DNA from: Undibacterium sp. | Lineage (GTDB): Bacteria > Pseudomonadota > Gammaproteobacteria > Burkholderiales > Burkholderiaceae_D | Direction: 5' to 3' | Assembly: GCA_019752975.1 (NCBI GenBank) | Contig: JAIELM010000507.1 | Span: forward strand, 1-6,454 | DNA length: 6,454 nucleotides | In this document: positions 6,226-6,454 of the stretch, one piece after another | Numbering within the stretch: position 1 is the first letter of the stretch | How the letters are laid out: every line of letters begins with the position of its first letter | Translations under genes and position numbers: made by a program | The notes under the pieces: model-generated | What the model was told of the DNA's origin: nothing | Seen by the model: only the letters and a program-made list of their open reading frames with translations | The model's database searches: none

Positions 6226-6454
6226 TAGAGTGAGTGAATGTGGCTGTACTTCTTCATATTCCGAGTTTGGGTGAAGTCGCTTTTGGAGCAGCACGAAGCG
6301 GACAAGTTCAAGAAAAAACACAAATAAATTTACCCATTTTTACCTATGAAAAATCGTCACTCTACAGCGGAATTTCATCCCTTTTTACTTGTGCAGACGA
6401 ACACAAATTAAGAAAAATAAGTGTGATTTTCAGCCCCCTATGTAAGCCGTCTTT
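6226..6454. other. Upstream region of the hydrolase gene
   Basis: This AT-rich 229-bp stretch should hold the hydrolase promoter. I see no good -35/-10 pair. A 19-codon plus-strand frame from an ATG at 6347 has no ribosome binding site and is not called. Confidence 0.4.

Noticed and set aside
6226..6321. Upstream extension of the hydrolase to a GTG start
   Set aside because: It adds 32 residues before the signal peptide and has no ribosome binding site.

Overview
The window looks like a chromosomal stretch of a moderately AT-rich Gram-negative bacterium, most likely a proteobacterium. The signs are a lipoprotein signal peptide with an outer-membrane-type +2 residue, two Sec signal peptides, a LysR-type regulator and clear GGAG-type ribosome binding sites. 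Nothing in the sequence fixes the genus. No rRNA, tRNA, CRISPR array, integrase or intact transposase gene was seen.

Left part (1-3268). Two minus-strand genes form a translationally coupled pair that shares an ATGA overlap. The upstream gene (595-1983) encodes a 462-residue cytosolic protein with the recognisable skeleton of (5-formylfuran-3-yl)methyl phosphate synthase (MfnB, PF04476). It carries large insertions, and two of the lysines remembered as catalytic are replaced. The downstream gene (598 to beyond the left edge) encodes a LOG-type (lysine-decarboxylase-like Rossmann) protein that carries a lipoprotein signal peptide, which is unexpected for a fold normally found in the cytosol. 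Divergent from this pair, across a 148-bp shared promoter region, is a gene (2132-3268) for a five-segment membrane protein. It has a signal peptide, a periplasmic domain, a cytoplasmic coiled coil and an internally duplicated membrane module. These three genes may form one small, undescribed locus: a cytosolic MfnB-like protein, an exported LOG-like lipoprotein and a membrane protein linking the two sides. The functional link is inference from gene order only.

Middle (3271-4854). A LysR-type regulator gene (3271-4191, minus) converges on the membrane-protein gene with only 2 bp between the stop codons. Its upstream side has a 12-bp palindrome near a possible -10 box. It is followed by a gene-poor stretch of about 660 bp that holds a pair of ~70-bp direct repeats and two adjacent inverted repeats, with no convincing gene. 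This looks like a decayed or rearranged spot where a divergent target gene of the regulator would be expected.

Right part (4855-6454). One minus-strand gene encodes a secreted or periplasmic metallo-beta-lactamase-fold hydrolase with a full set of seven metal ligands behind a ~250-residue N-terminal domain. It is followed by its own 229-bp upstream region at the window edge.
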